NCBI GenBank assembly: GCA_963830245.1
Contig: CAWHNC010000078.1
Coordinates: forward strand, 1 to 64,000
Origin: JADFXI01 sp963830245
Lineage (GTDB): Bacteria > Nitrospirota > Thermodesulfovibrionia > Thermodesulfovibrionales > Dissulfurispiraceae
Length of the DNA stretch: 64,000 nucleotides
Direction: 5' to 3'
This document shows, in pieces, positions 7,504-16,047 of the stretch. A program made the translations under genes and the position numbers. The notes beneath the pieces were generated by a model. The model saw nothing but the letters and a program-made list of their open reading frames with translations. It searched no databases and had not been told where the DNA came from. Within the stretch, counting starts at the first letter, position 1, and every line of letters starts with the position of its first letter.

Positions 7504-8031
7504 ATGATGAAACGCCCCACATACCCCACATACCCCACATACCCCACATACCCCACATACCTGCTTGCGGTTGTTGCACTTGCCATGTCGGTCGTCGCAA
7601 TGAGTCCTGAAAGGTCTGTGCTTGCCGCGTCTCAGCGCACAGAGGTCTGCGTTGAGACCAGTGAGCAGGAAATCGCGTCGCTGTTCGACCGCTGGAACAG
7701 TTCACTTCAGACGGGTGATCCCCACAAGGTGGTCGCCAACTACGCCGCGAAGTCTGTATTGCTCCCCACATTGTCGAACAAGCCACGGCTGACACCCGAA
7801 GACAAGGAGGACTACTTTCACCACTTTTTGGAGGGCGATCCGTTCGGGCGCATTGATTCGCGAACGATCGAAATCGATTGCAACACAGCTGTTGACGTCG
7901 GGCTATACACGTTCACGTTCAGGAAAACCGGCTCCCAGGTTAAGGCGCGGTACACTTTCACGTACAAGTGGAACGGAAAGCAATGGCTAATAACGAGCCA
8001 TCACTCATCCGCGATGCCGGAGAAGGAGTGA
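7504..8031 (+). CDS. Exported SnoaL/DUF4440-like (SgcJ/EcaC-type) small protein
   Basis: 175 residues, with AAGGAG 7 nt upstream of ATG 7504. A signal peptide covers about residues 1-42; the stretch before the hydrophobic core consists of five PTY triplets. The mature part (SEQEIASLFDRWNSSLQTGD, then VVANYAAKSVLLPT and YTFTYKWNGKQWLI) fits the NTF2-like SnoaL/DUF4440 fold, which binds small hydrophobic ligands or acts enzymatically. The substrate is unknown. The body of the gene looks richer in G+C than its neighbours, which may indicate transfer. Confidence 0.75.
   Translation: MMKRPTYPTYPTYPTYPTYLLAVVALAMSVVAMSPERSVLAASQRTEVCVETSEQEIASLFDRWNSSLQTGDPHKVVANYAAKSVLLPTLSNKPRLTPEDKEDYFHHFLEGDPFGRIDSRTIEIDCNTAVDVGLYTFTFRKTGSQVKARYTFTYKWNGKQWLITSHHSSAMPEKE
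7515..7559 (+). repeat. Five tandem copies of a 9-bp unit in the signal peptide
   Basis: CCCCACATA occurs five times without variation and encodes PTY repeats just before the hydrophobic core of the signal peptide. Because the unit is nine bases, copy-number slippage would change protein length by three residues without breaking the frame. Confidence 0.9.
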
Positions 8032-8174
8032 CAAGGTGATTCGCCCCTTTCCGCCTCCTCCTTGCGAAGGGTTTGGCTTTTTTCGGGAACCGCCCTGTCT
8101 TGTTGATTTATTTTAACGCCGGACAATTATTTACACGAGCGCAGTCTTATTCGACTTAGGTTCAGAGTAAATCC

Positions 8175-8819
8175 TCATCCCTTTGATATTCTTTGCCCCA
8201 TCTCAAATGCTTTATGACAATCATTAGGAAATACTTCCTTATGCCTCTTCGCCTTACTCACAGGGTCAAATCGGGGAGCAACATATTTAGAGTAATCCTT
8301 AAACTGCAACGTATCAAAGCAGCACATTGACTCTGAAAACCCAAATGTCCTTGTCAGGAACGTTGAAATCAAATCCATGAACTGACTATAGCCTAACTGG
8401 TTCATGACTTCTTCAGTAACACCCATCGTATAGATGAACCCGGTTTTTATCTGCCTGTTAAAAAGCGACCCGGGCGGGTCCGTATATGTCAGATACTGGA
8501 ATATGAGCCGTTCCAAAAATGCGCGCATCGCTCCTGTAACATTTCCCAAATAAACGGGAGAACCGAAAAGGAGAGCATCGACGCCCTCAATTTTCTTGAA
8601 AATGGGCGTAAGGTCATCATTCACGGCGCATTTCCCATAACTCTTTCCACCCTTGGCTTTACAGGCAAAACAGCTTATGCATCCTTTGTAGTTGAGGTCG
8701 TAGAGGTGAATAAGTTTTGTTTTGGCTCCCTGGGATTTTGCTCCTTCCAAAGCTTTTTCAAGCAGCATTGCCGTGTTCCAGTGCTTCCGCGGACTACCAT
8801 TAAATGCAATAAGTTTCAT
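8175..8819 (-). CDS. NADPH-dependent FMN reductase family flavoprotein (iron-sulfur flavoprotein-like)
   Basis: 214 residues. The N-terminus MKLIAFNGSPRK with TAMLL is the flavodoxin-like FMN phosphate loop, and LLFGSPVYLGNVTGAMRAFLERL is the second flavin-binding segment. A cysteine cluster CISCFACKAKGGKSYGKC at about 47-64 resembles the compact motif that binds a 4Fe-4S cluster in iron-sulfur flavoproteins. It probably transfers electrons in the cytoplasm; donor and acceptor are unknown. It stands alone, with GGAGG 7 nt upstream of the start. Confidence 0.85.
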   Translation of the reverse strand: MKLIAFNGSPRKHWNTAMLLEKALEGAKSQGAKTKLIHLYDLNYKGCISCFACKAKGGKSYGKCAVNDDLTPIFKKIEGVDALLFGSPVYLGNVTGAMRAFLERLIFQYLTYTDPPGSLFNRQIKTGFIYTMGVTEEVMNQLGYSQFMDLISTFLTRTFGFSESMCCFDTLQFKDYSKYVAPRFDPVSKAKRHKEVFPNDCHKAFEMGQRISKG

Positions 8820-8996
8820 GGGTAACCCTCCTGATTATTGTAACACTTCAAAAGTGCATAAATTTATCTTAATTATACACGGAAAAAACATCAGCCACAC
8901 GTTGAACTAAATTCCAACTATTTTCTAATTATACCCTGATTTCAGGTGAATGTATTTGCAAAGCAGGATTTATAAATAACCATTTGAGTTTTAAAG

Positions 8997-9034
8997 CGCA
9001 AGAGAGCGTTTTTTACTTTCTCTTGCGATTTTTT
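8997..9034 (+). terminator. Hairpin with T-tract between two minus-strand genes
   Basis: Arms CGCAAGAGA (8997-9005) and TCTCTTGCG (9019-9027) are perfect complements. On the plus strand they are followed by ATTTTTT. On the minus strand, where the upstream gene ends at 9055, the run after the stem is CTTTAAAA. It could terminate the methyltransferase transcript, although the T-run is better in the plus direction. Confidence 0.55.
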
Positions 9035-9054
9035 ATCCTCTGAAGAAGGGGGTG

Positions 9055-9858
9055 TTAGGGATTCACCTTCAACCTGCCGCTTCTAAATGCGGCCAGGTAT
9101 TCGTCGCAATATTCGTCCTGTCCCGTTAGGGCCTTTGCAGCAGCAATGGAAGCCATGAGCTTACGGTCAAGAGGGTCGATGATCAGAGTGTCCATGCCGG
9201 CGCTTATCAGGGCAACAGTGAAGGCGCTGTTAATAAGCTTCCTCTCGGGGAGTCCGTAAGAGATATTGCTTAACCCTCCAGTGGTATGCGCGCCCGGAAT
9301 CCGGTCCCGGATTCCCCGCACTGTGTTTAGTGCTGCAATTCCAAAGGTGTCGTCAACGCTAAGCGGCTGAACCAGGACATCAAAATAAATGTCGTCGATC
9401 CCTATTCCCTCGGCATTAAGTTTCTCAGCAAGCCGGCAAGCAATGGCGATGCGCTTATCAGAATCTTTTGGTATGCCCTGGTCATCCATGCAAAGGGCCA
9501 CTACGGACGTCCCGAATTCTTTCACAACCGGAAGAATGCTATTGTAACGTCCGCTCTCCAGCGATATCGAATTCACTAATGCCTTACGGCGGCTCGAAGG
9601 CAGCACGGCCTTCAATGCCGCAGGATTGGGACTGTCTATGCAGAGAGGGACATCTGTCACATCCTGGACTATCTGCATCAGCCACCGGAGAATATCCACT
9701 TCCTCGTCTATAAATGTCCCCGCGTTTACGTCGATCATCCCTGCTCCGGCTCCTGCCTGATCCTCTGCAAGTTTACGTATGTAACCGGTGTCTCTCTTTT
9801 CGATGGCTTTGGCAGTAGAAGGTATGCTGCTGTTAATCTTTTCTCCTATGATAAGCAT
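9055..9858 (-). CDS. Pterin-dependent methyltransferase (MetH/MtgA/MtvA-like, MT-II of O-demethylase)
   Basis: 267 residues from ATG 9858, chosen because GGAGGAG lies 6-7 nt upstream; the ATG at 9873 lies within that site. The protein is a pterin-binding (dihydropteroate synthase-like) TIM barrel: LIIGEKINSS, GMIDVNAG, PLCIDSPN, NSISLE and GLSNISYGLPER are all present. It should move the methyl group from a corrinoid protein to tetrahydrofolate, the second half-reaction of anaerobic O- or N-demethylation. It is divergent from the sigma-54 regulator and has its own near-perfect -24/-12 promoter. The paired corrinoid protein and first methyltransferase lie downstream of the regulator. Confidence 0.85.
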   Translation of the reverse strand: MLIIGEKINSSIPSTAKAIEKRDTGYIRKLAEDQAGAGAGMIDVNAGTFIDEEVDILRWLMQIVQDVTDVPLCIDSPNPAALKAVLPSSRRKALVNSISLESGRYNSILPVVKEFGTSVVALCMDDQGIPKDSDKRIAIACRLAEKLNAEGIGIDDIYFDVLVQPLSVDDTFGIAALNTVRGIRDRIPGAHTTGGLSNISYGLPERKLINSAFTVALISAGMDTLIIDPLDRKLMASIAAAKALTGQDEYCDEYLAAFRSGRLKVNP

Positions 9859-9932
9859 TAAAAACTCCTCCATTTCATGTTGAGATTATGATTAGGCGTG
9901 ACTTTATTAATCATCGCTACGTCGTTTTTATT

Positions 9933-9948
9933 AGCAAATTACGTGCCA
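9933..9948 (-). promoter_or_regulatory. Sigma-54 (-24/-12) promoter for the methyltransferase gene
   Basis: Read on the minus strand, 9948 to 9933 is TGGCACGTAATTTGCT. This is an exact match to the consensus TGGCAC-N5-TTGCW, with GG and GC ten bases apart. It lies 75 bp upstream of the start at 9858 and next to a sigma-54 activator gene. Confidence 0.82.
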
Positions 9949-10056
9949 TTAACTGCCATAAAATATTCTATTTGCGCTCCGAAGTCACCCGAAATGCGCG
10001 TTCAAAGCTTCACGCACACAGCACATAAATTAACAATAATTTGTTAAGATACATTT

Positions 10057-11847
10057 ATGATGGAAAGGGATTCGAATCAGGAACATGAGGGTGGTGGTTC
10101 CAATGAGTCCGGCAGACAACTCTATCTCGAATCATGGGAATGGCTGAACATAATAGATTTTTCCCACAATGGGCTGATAGCTATTGATGAGAAAGGGAAG
10201 ATTGTTTTTCTAAACCGGACGTCCGCGCGTATCATAGGGGTCGAGGAAGCTGATGCTATCGGAAAACGTGTAGATGAAGTTGTGTCCAATACGGGGCTGA
10301 TCGAAGTCCTGAAAAGCGGCCTTAATCAAACCAACCAGCGTATGGTCATCAATGGTCATACAATATTTACAAACCGCATGGCAATCGAGCGTGATGGAAA
10401 GATCATCGGGGCAGTGGGTGTATTTCAGGACATTTCCGAAATCGAAACATTATCCCGTGAACTAGAGAGCGTCAAAGGCGTTAACAGGGCATTGGACGGC
10501 ATTTTTGAATCTGTTGCAGACGGCCTTGTCTTAGTGGACGAGCACGGGGTAGTGCTGAGAATTAATGAAGCATACAAGACGATGACCGGTATTTCTGACG
10601 AAGAATACAATGGCAAACATGTACATGCGCTTATCAAAGAAGGATACATCGGAAAGTCATTGAGTGATAAAGTCATTGAGAGAAAGACGTCGTATTCTAC
10701 AGTCGATGTGCGAAACGGCAAGGAATTATTGTTGACAGCCAACCCTGTTTTCAACGATGCCGGTGACATTATCAGGGTAATTACCGCGGCCCGTGATACG
10801 ACCGAATTGACCAACCTCAAAAAAAGATTGGCTGAGAGTGAAGCTGCCAGACACAACTATTACGAAGAGCTGAAGAAACTGCGCGCTAACCTGATGTTTA
10901 CCAGGATCATAGCTAATGGTCCGGACATGAAACAAAAACTTGAACTGGCTCTTCACGTTGCCCAAGTCGATTCCAGTGTGCTGATACTTGGTGAATCAGG
11001 CGTTGGGAAGGATTTGTTTGCCATGCTTATCCATCGTGCCAGCAAACGGGCATTGAAACCGTTCGTCAACATAAACTGCGGCGCAATTCCGGGCAACCTG
11101 CTGGAATCGGAGTTGTTCGGTTATCAGCCCGGGGCGTTCACCGGCGCACTTAAGGGAGGGAAACCCGGACGCTTCGAGCTCGCCCAGGGAGGAACCCTTT
11201 TCCTCGATGAAGTAGGAGAACTCCCGCTGGACCTTCAGGTGAAAGTCCTCAAAGCGGTGCAGGACAAACAGATCACAAGGATAGGCGGCACAAACACGAT
11301 TGACCTTGACGTAAGAATTTTAGCGGCAACCAACAGAGACCTGGAGGCAATGGTACGAGAAAAAACCTTTCGCCATGACCTTTATTACAGGTTGAATGTA
11401 GTCCCCATAATACTCCCGCCACTGAGAGAGCGGAAAGAAGACATTGTCCCTCTTGTGAATGAGTTCCTGTTAAAATTCAATTCGCGCTATGGTTATCAGA
11501 AATGGATACATAAGGATGTTATAGCTTGCCTTAACACCTATAACTGGCCCGGAAATATCAGAGAGCTTGAAAATACAGTTGAGCGTGCTGTTGTGAGCTG
11601 CCGGGGGGACTGCATTAACCTGGACTGTTTTCATGGTTTCCTTCATAGTCCTTTAGTTAACAGTTGCCAGGATCTTTCAACAATAAAACAAGCCCATGAA
11701 CTCGAAGAGAGTCAGGCTATTGCGGAGACGTACCGCAGAACAGGAAGCACACGGAAGACTGCCGCCGTGTTAGGGATAAGCCAGCCTGCCGTAGTAAAGA
11801 AAATGAAAAAATACGGGATAACAGCCGATCCTTCATCCTCCCACTGA
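10057..11847 (+). CDS. Sigma-54-dependent transcriptional activator with two PAS domains
   Basis: 596 residues. PAS domains lie at about 25-130 and 145-255 and presumably sense the inducer. The AAA+ domain at about 285-520 has Walker A GESGVGKD, the sigma-54 contact loop GAFTGA, Walker B TLFLDEVGELP and the sensor region WPGNIRELENTVERAV. A Fis-type helix-turn-helix ends the protein (RKTAAVLGISQPAVVKKMKK). It should activate the divergent methyltransferase gene and the downstream corrinoid operon, since both have -24/-12 elements. No receiver domain is present, so direct ligand sensing is more likely than phosphorylation. Confidence 0.93.
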   Translation: MMERDSNQEHEGGGSNESGRQLYLESWEWLNIIDFSHNGLIAIDEKGKIVFLNRTSARIIGVEEADAIGKRVDEVVSNTGLIEVLKSGLNQTNQRMVINGHTIFTNRMAIERDGKIIGAVGVFQDISEIETLSRELESVKGVNRALDGIFESVADGLVLVDEHGVVLRINEAYKTMTGISDEEYNGKHVHALIKEGYIGKSLSDKVIERKTSYSTVDVRNGKELLLTANPVFNDAGDIIRVITAARDTTELTNLKKRLAESEAARHNYYEELKKLRANLMFTRIIANGPDMKQKLELALHVAQVDSSVLILGESGVGKDLFAMLIHRASKRALKPFVNINCGAIPGNLLESELFGYQPGAFTGALKGGKPGRFELAQGGTLFLDEVGELPLDLQVKVLKAVQDKQITRIGGTNTIDLDVRILAATNRDLEAMVREKTFRHDLYYRLNVVPIILPPLRERKEDIVPLVNEFLLKFNSRYGYQKWIHKDVIACLNTYNWPGNIRELENTVERAVVSCRGDCINLDCFHGFLHSPLVNSCQDLSTIKQAHELEESQAIAETYRRTGSTRKTAAVLGISQPAVVKKMKKYGITADPSSSH

Positions 11848-11865
11848 TAACCAACCTTCATTTGC

Positions 11866-11972
11866 GATTCGAGTTGTTATCAGCATTATTTGCTTCACAA
11901 CGTATTGTATTTACATGTTTATCTAAATCCGAGCCTATCAGCTGACGCAGCCATCCGATAACAACTCGAATC
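11866..11972 (+). promoter_or_regulatory. Long-spaced inverted repeat, probable activator sites upstream of corrinoid operon
   Basis: GATTCGAGTTGTTATC (11866-11881) and its perfect complement (11957-11972) are separated by 75 bp. The 16-bp arms lie about 55-160 bp upstream of the proposed -24/-12 element, the usual range for enhancer sites of sigma-54 activators. The 75-base loop makes a simple terminator for the regulator gene less likely, though RNA pairing is possible. Confidence 0.5.
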
Positions 11973-12027
11973 ATAATCACAATTTTGGCCGATCACTAAT
12001 ATCATTACAATTCAAATAGATATCTAT

Positions 12028-12043
12028 TAGCATGGTTTTTGCT
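12028..12043 (+). promoter_or_regulatory. Probable sigma-54 promoter of the corrinoid operon
   Basis: TAGCATGGTTTTTGCT aligns with TGGCAC-N5-TTGCW, with an intact TTGCT at -12 but AG instead of GG at -24. It lies 66 bp before the ATG at 12109. The perfect element upstream of the divergent gene and the flanking activator support it; the -24 mismatch lowers certainty. Confidence 0.5.
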
Positions 12044-12108
12044 TATCTTCAGTTAGGACACGAATCTAAATTCGGATATAGTTCCATAGGGCACTAAGGA
12101 GGAATCTC

Positions 12109-12741
12109 ATGGCAGACGTAAAGGATTTGGTTCAAAAAGTGGTTGTCGGCGATTGGAAGGATATCGCTCGTTTGACGCAGGAGACTCTGGATTCCGGAAT
12201 AAAACCGGAAGACATAATACACCAACTGCAGGGCGGTATGGAGGTCGTCGGCGAAAAATACTCAAGCGGGGAATATTTCCTTCCGGATATGATGAAGGCA
12301 GCAAGGTGTATGAACATTGCGCTGGAAGTCCTGAAAAAGGCAATGGGAGGAGAAGCCATACAGAGCTTGGGGAAAGTACTGTTCGGCACTGTGAAATCTG
12401 ACATGCACGACATAGGCAAGAACATAGTAGTCGGGTTTCTGAAAGGCGTGGGGTTCGAGGTCATCGACCTCGGAACAGACGTGTCTGATGATAAATTCGC
12501 AGAAGCGATCATATTGTATGAGCCGCAAATCGTCGGTCTCTCAGCACTCCTGACCACCACAATGCACGAAATAGGAATCGTTGTCAAAAAACTTGAAGAA
12601 AAGGGACTGCGCTCAAGAGTCAAAATCATGGCCGGCGGCGCTCCGGTCACCGAGGACTTCACCAGGCGTATGGGCGCCGATGCCTACGCAGCTGACGGCG
12701 GCGCAGCTGTAAAAATCTGCAAACAGCTTATTAATAGCTGA
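12109..12741 (+). CDS. Corrinoid (B12-binding) methyltransferase carrier protein
   Basis: 210 residues with AAGGAGG 8 nt upstream. An N-terminal helical cap domain (about 1-85, B12-binding-2 type) precedes a Rossmann-like cobalamin domain. The cobalt-ligand motif DxHxxG is D98-M-H100-D-I-G103, and GLSALLTTT and IMAGGAPVT are the later cobalamin contacts. It accepts a methyl group from the UroD-family enzyme encoded next and passes it to the pterin methyltransferase, as in MtvC, MtaC or MtbC. First gene of the operon 12109-17886. Confidence 0.93.
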   Translation: MADVKDLVQKVVVGDWKDIARLTQETLDSGIKPEDIIHQLQGGMEVVGEKYSSGEYFLPDMMKAARCMNIALEVLKKAMGGEAIQSLGKVLFGTVKSDMHDIGKNIVVGFLKGVGFEVIDLGTDVSDDKFAEAIILYEPQIVGLSALLTTTMHEIGIVVKKLEEKGLRSRVKIMAGGAPVTEDFTRRMGADAYAADGGAAVKICKQLINS

Positions 12742-12764
12742 TCTTGCGTTCAGGAGGATATTCC

Positions 12765-13874
12765 ATGGCTCTTACACAAAAACAAAGAATACTTGATGTC
12801 ATGGCGGGCAAGCAGGTTGACAAGATACCTTTTGGCGCCCGCATTGATGTTTGGTACAACTATCATGCAGCACACGATTCGCTGCCCGCTAAATACAAGG
12901 GGTGGTCTCAGACAGACATCATTGAGGACCAGGGTGCAGGCGCCCAGAAGCGGTTTTTCTCGGTCTGCAGGGAAGAGTACGTCGATATGGAGGTGGTCAA
13001 GAGACAGGAGCCGCCATACGAGGTGACCGAATTCATCACCCCGATCGGGACTTGTTCCATCAAGCTGATTTGGTCGGTCAATGAAGGCCCCTGGCTTGCT
13101 TATGAACATGAAAAACTTTTCAAAAGCGAAAAAGATTATCCGGTCGTGAATTATATTTTAAACCACACGATTCCGTTTTACAATGAGGCATACACTAAAG
13201 AGCGGCAGGACATGGGAGAACGCGGCATTGTCATGACCGGAACGGGGCTATGGGGACCGAATCAGCGTGTCATGCGCGAGATCATGGGGTACGAACTATT
13301 TTATAACGAGTACATGGACCGGCCTGAAAAAGTTCAGGAGCTTATGGAAACCATGATGAATCTCGAAAAAAAGAAACTCGACATTTGCATTTCGTCCGAC
13401 CTGGAGGTGATTAATCTCTGTGCCAACTGGAGCGATGACATCCACACCCCCGTCTTCAGGGAATACTTCACACCTTACTTCCGCGAGGCCAATGAAAAGA
13501 TACATGCTGCCGGGAAATTTTCGATGGCGCATGCGGACGGCGAGATGAGAAGACTTATCCCCCTGTTTGGCGAGACCATGATTGATGTGGCGGAGGCTAT
13601 AACGCCAGTGCCCCAGACAAAAGTCACAATGGAGGAGTTCAGAACAATGGGAGATCATGTCACACTTTGGGGCGGGATTCCCTCCATCATGTTTGATCCC
13701 TCTTTCAGCAAAGAAGAATTTGACGATTATATCAAAACCATGATTAAGATAGTGAAACCGGGTACACGTTTTATCGCAGGCATGGCCGATAACATTCCGA
13801 TTGCGGCAGACATTAACCGGGTGGGCAGGGTAGTCGAACTGCTGGACAAATATGGGAAGCTGCCTATCGAATAG
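12765..13874 (+). CDS. UroD-family corrinoid methyltransferase (MT-I, MtvB/MtaA-like)
   Basis: 369 residues from ATG 12765, with AGGAGG 7 nt upstream; the frame extends upstream but without a ribosome site. It has the uroporphyrinogen-decarboxylase fold used by methyltransferases: KQRILDVMAGKQVDKIPFG at the start, then FSMAHADGEMRRL and ITPVPQTKVTMEEFR. Directly after a corrinoid protein, it is the likely substrate-specific enzyme that moves a methyl group from a methoxylated aromatic or methylamine to Co(I). It is not hemE: a bona fide hemE occurs at 29442-30467. The substrate cannot be read from sequence. Confidence 0.85.
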   Translation: MALTQKQRILDVMAGKQVDKIPFGARIDVWYNYHAAHDSLPAKYKGWSQTDIIEDQGAGAQKRFFSVCREEYVDMEVVKRQEPPYEVTEFITPIGTCSIKLIWSVNEGPWLAYEHEKLFKSEKDYPVVNYILNHTIPFYNEAYTKERQDMGERGIVMTGTGLWGPNQRVMREIMGYELFYNEYMDRPEKVQELMETMMNLEKKKLDICISSDLEVINLCANWSDDIHTPVFREYFTPYFREANEKIHAAGKFSMAHADGEMRRLIPLFGETMIDVAEAITPVPQTKVTMEEFRTMGDHVTLWGGIPSIMFDPSFSKEEFDDYIKTMIKIVKPGTRFIAGMADNIPIAADINRVGRVVELLDKYGKLPIE

Positions 13875-13940
13875 GCGGGTCGATTCACAGTATGCTTAAA
13901 AAATAAAAAACATCAATAACCTCAAACAAAGGAGATACTA

Positions 13941-15317
13941 ATGACAATGAACTCCTCCCCGGCAGCAGTTACAGGCAAAGGGTTGAATTTGCCGCAAAGG
14001 ATGGAACGTCTTCCGCTCACTCGGTATCAGCATAAAACATTTCTGATTATCGCTACAGCCTGGCTCTTCGATTCAATGTATCTGGGCATAATGACCTTTG
14101 TTCTCGCCCCCATAAGCAAAACCTTCGCATTGACGCAGGGACAGGCCGGTTTGATGGGCAGCTCCAGTCTCGCCGGGATGGCCGTGGGCGCGTCTTTGGC
14201 AGGGATGCTGGCGGACCGCATCGGTCGAAGACCGGTATTCCAGGTCAGTATGATCATGTGGGGTTTAGCCGCTCTGCTGTGTGCTATAGCGCCCAGCTAT
14301 ACTTTCCTCCTCTGGGCCAGGTTTATCCTCGGGTTCGGGATGGGGGCAGAGTTTCCCATTGCTCAATCCATGGTCTCCGAAACTATTCCTTCACAATACC
14401 GTGGGAAATACATGTGCCTGCTGGAGGGCTTCTTTCCATTAGGCTTTATATTGGCCGGTATCATGTCGTATTTTCTAATACCGGTCGGCGGTTGGAGGTT
14501 GGTTTTTTTTATAAGCAGTATTCCCGCTGTCTATGTTCTTATAATCAGGCGCCAAGTCCCGGAATCCCCTCGTTGGTATGAGTCCAGAGGGCTGATTGCC
14601 GAGGCCGAAAAAACTATGCGCTTTATCGAAGATAAAGTTCAGAAAGCATATGGAAAACCTCTGCCGGAGCCTGCGCCCGATGGTATTGCTGACGAAGTAG
14701 CCAAAGGTGGTTTCTCATTACGGGAGCTTTTTAAGGACAAATACCGGAAGCGCACAATAATGGTCTGGATATTATGGTTTTTTACCCTGCTCGGATATTA
14801 CGGAATCACCACGTGGATGGGCAAGCTTCTGGTGGACAAAGGCTTTGCTGTCACGAAGTCCATTGAGTTCGTACTGCTGATGACTCTCTGGGGTGTGCCG
14901 GGTTTTTTCTCCGCAGCCTATCTGGTCGAGAAACTTGGAAGGAAGCCGGCTGTCATAGGATACGTCCTTATGAGTGGAGTCGCAGCCTATTTCTATGGGA
15001 AAGCCGTTACTCAAACTGAACTCATCGTTGCCGGAGCTTTTATGCAGTTCTTCTTCTTCGGTATGTGGTCGGTCCTTTATGCTTATTCTCCGGAATTATT
15101 CCCTACAAGGGCCCGTGCTACCGGGTGTGGCACAGCCTCGGGGTGGGGAAGAGTCGGCGCACTTATAGGTCCTTCTGTTATACCGGCGATCATCAGCAGT
15201 TACGGCGTGGAAGCTGTATTCACTTTGGGAGCAGCGTCTTTCGCTATTGCGGCGTTGAATGTTCTTATACTGGGTCCGGAAACTAAGGGCCGGGTACTTG
15301 AAGATATCAGTGGATAA
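13941..15317 (+). CDS. MFS transporter, aromatic acid/metabolite type
   Basis: 458 residues with twelve predicted membrane helices, split by a cytoplasmic loop at about 215-265. Major facilitator signatures are GMLADRIGRRPVFQ in loop 2-3, RFILGFGMGAEFP in helix 4 and VPESPRW after helix 6. This layout resembles metabolite:proton symporters for aromatic acids and sugar acids. Within the demethylase operon it probably imports the methylated substrate. ATG 13941 follows AAGGAGA. Its stop overlaps the start of the DUF1638 gene. Confidence 0.88.
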   Translation: MTMNSSPAAVTGKGLNLPQRMERLPLTRYQHKTFLIIATAWLFDSMYLGIMTFVLAPISKTFALTQGQAGLMGSSSLAGMAVGASLAGMLADRIGRRPVFQVSMIMWGLAALLCAIAPSYTFLLWARFILGFGMGAEFPIAQSMVSETIPSQYRGKYMCLLEGFFPLGFILAGIMSYFLIPVGGWRLVFFISSIPAVYVLIIRRQVPESPRWYESRGLIAEAEKTMRFIEDKVQKAYGKPLPEPAPDGIADEVAKGGFSLRELFKDKYRKRTIMVWILWFFTLLGYYGITTWMGKLLVDKGFAVTKSIEFVLLMTLWGVPGFFSAAYLVEKLGRKPAVIGYVLMSGVAAYFYGKAVTQTELIVAGAFMQFFFFGMWSVLYAYSPELFPTRARATGCGTASGWGRVGALIGPSVIPAIISSYGVEAVFTLGAASFAIAALNVLILGPETKGRVLEDISG

Positions 15318-15993
15318 TCAAACAGTCATAATAGCCTGTGATGTCATGAGAGGCGAACTTGAAGCGGCCGCTGCCGGGGCGGCCGTTCAGTTTCACTTCC
15401 TTGATCAGGGACTCCACCGGACGCCCCAAAAAATGGCGGGTCTGATTCAGGAAAAAATAGACCTGATCGGTCCGGATGTAAAAAGAGTGGCCCTGGCCTA
15501 TGGCCTCTGTTCAAAAGGTATCACAGGAGTAAAGTGCGCTCACCATGAACTGGTAGTCCCCAGGTGCCACGACTGCATTGCGCTTTTTTTCGGGTCTTTA
15601 GAGACCTACAATAAGATATTCAAAGCGAGACCCGGGACCTATTACCTGACACCCGGGTGGGTAGCTGCTAAAAAAGACCCGCTGGGCATTATTTACGACG
15701 ATTACGCCCCGAAACATGGCATCGAAGATGCCATGTGGTGCATGCAGGAAGAACTAAAGCACTATACGCATATCGCCCTTATCAACACAGGCGTGGGCGA
15801 CCTTGAATATCTGCGGGAAAGAACCAGGGAGAACTGTGCAGTGCTCGAAAAAGAATATTACGAGATTCAGGGCAGTCTGGACTATTTCACCTGGATCATC
15901 CACGGACCATATGAGGAAAAAAATTTTATCATTGTCCACCCCGGGACATCGGTGTCCGAAGAAATGTTTCTCCTTCAGGAGGACACCTGTTAA
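15310..15993 (+). CDS. DUF1638 family protein
   Basis: About 227 residues from GTG 15310, which overlaps the transporter's stop by eight bases; an upstream in-frame ATG at 15259 lies deep inside the transporter and is unlikely. VIIACDVMRGEL at the start, then LAYGLCSKGITG, VPRCHDCIALFFGS and FIIVHPGTS, match DUF1638. The family has no established activity but recurs in corrinoid methyltransferase clusters of methanogens and anaerobic bacteria. The conserved Cys/His residues (CHDC) suggest metal or corrinoid binding; that is inference. Confidence 0.8.
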   Translation: MDNQTVIIACDVMRGELEAAAAGAAVQFHFLDQGLHRTPQKMAGLIQEKIDLIGPDVKRVALAYGLCSKGITGVKCAHHELVVPRCHDCIALFFGSLETYNKIFKARPGTYYLTPGWVAAKKDPLGIIYDDYAPKHGIEDAMWCMQEELKHYTHIALINTGVGDLEYLRERTRENCAVLEKEYYEIQGSLDYFTWIIHGPYEEKNFIIVHPGTSVSEEMFLLQEDTC

Positions 15994-16047
15994 AGTGAAT
16001 TGTGAAACAACCATAAAGGCCCGGGTTGTGATAATATTTGGCGCTGT

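Noticed and set aside
11848..12108. Cobalamin riboswitch upstream of the corrinoid operon
   Set aside because: I found no B12-box-like sequence; the region is better explained by the inverted repeat and a -24/-12 element.
12765..13874. Second hemE (uroporphyrinogen decarboxylase)
   Set aside because: It lacks the HemE signature PVWLMRQAGRYLPEY and lies next to a corrinoid protein; the fold is shared but the role is methyl transfer.
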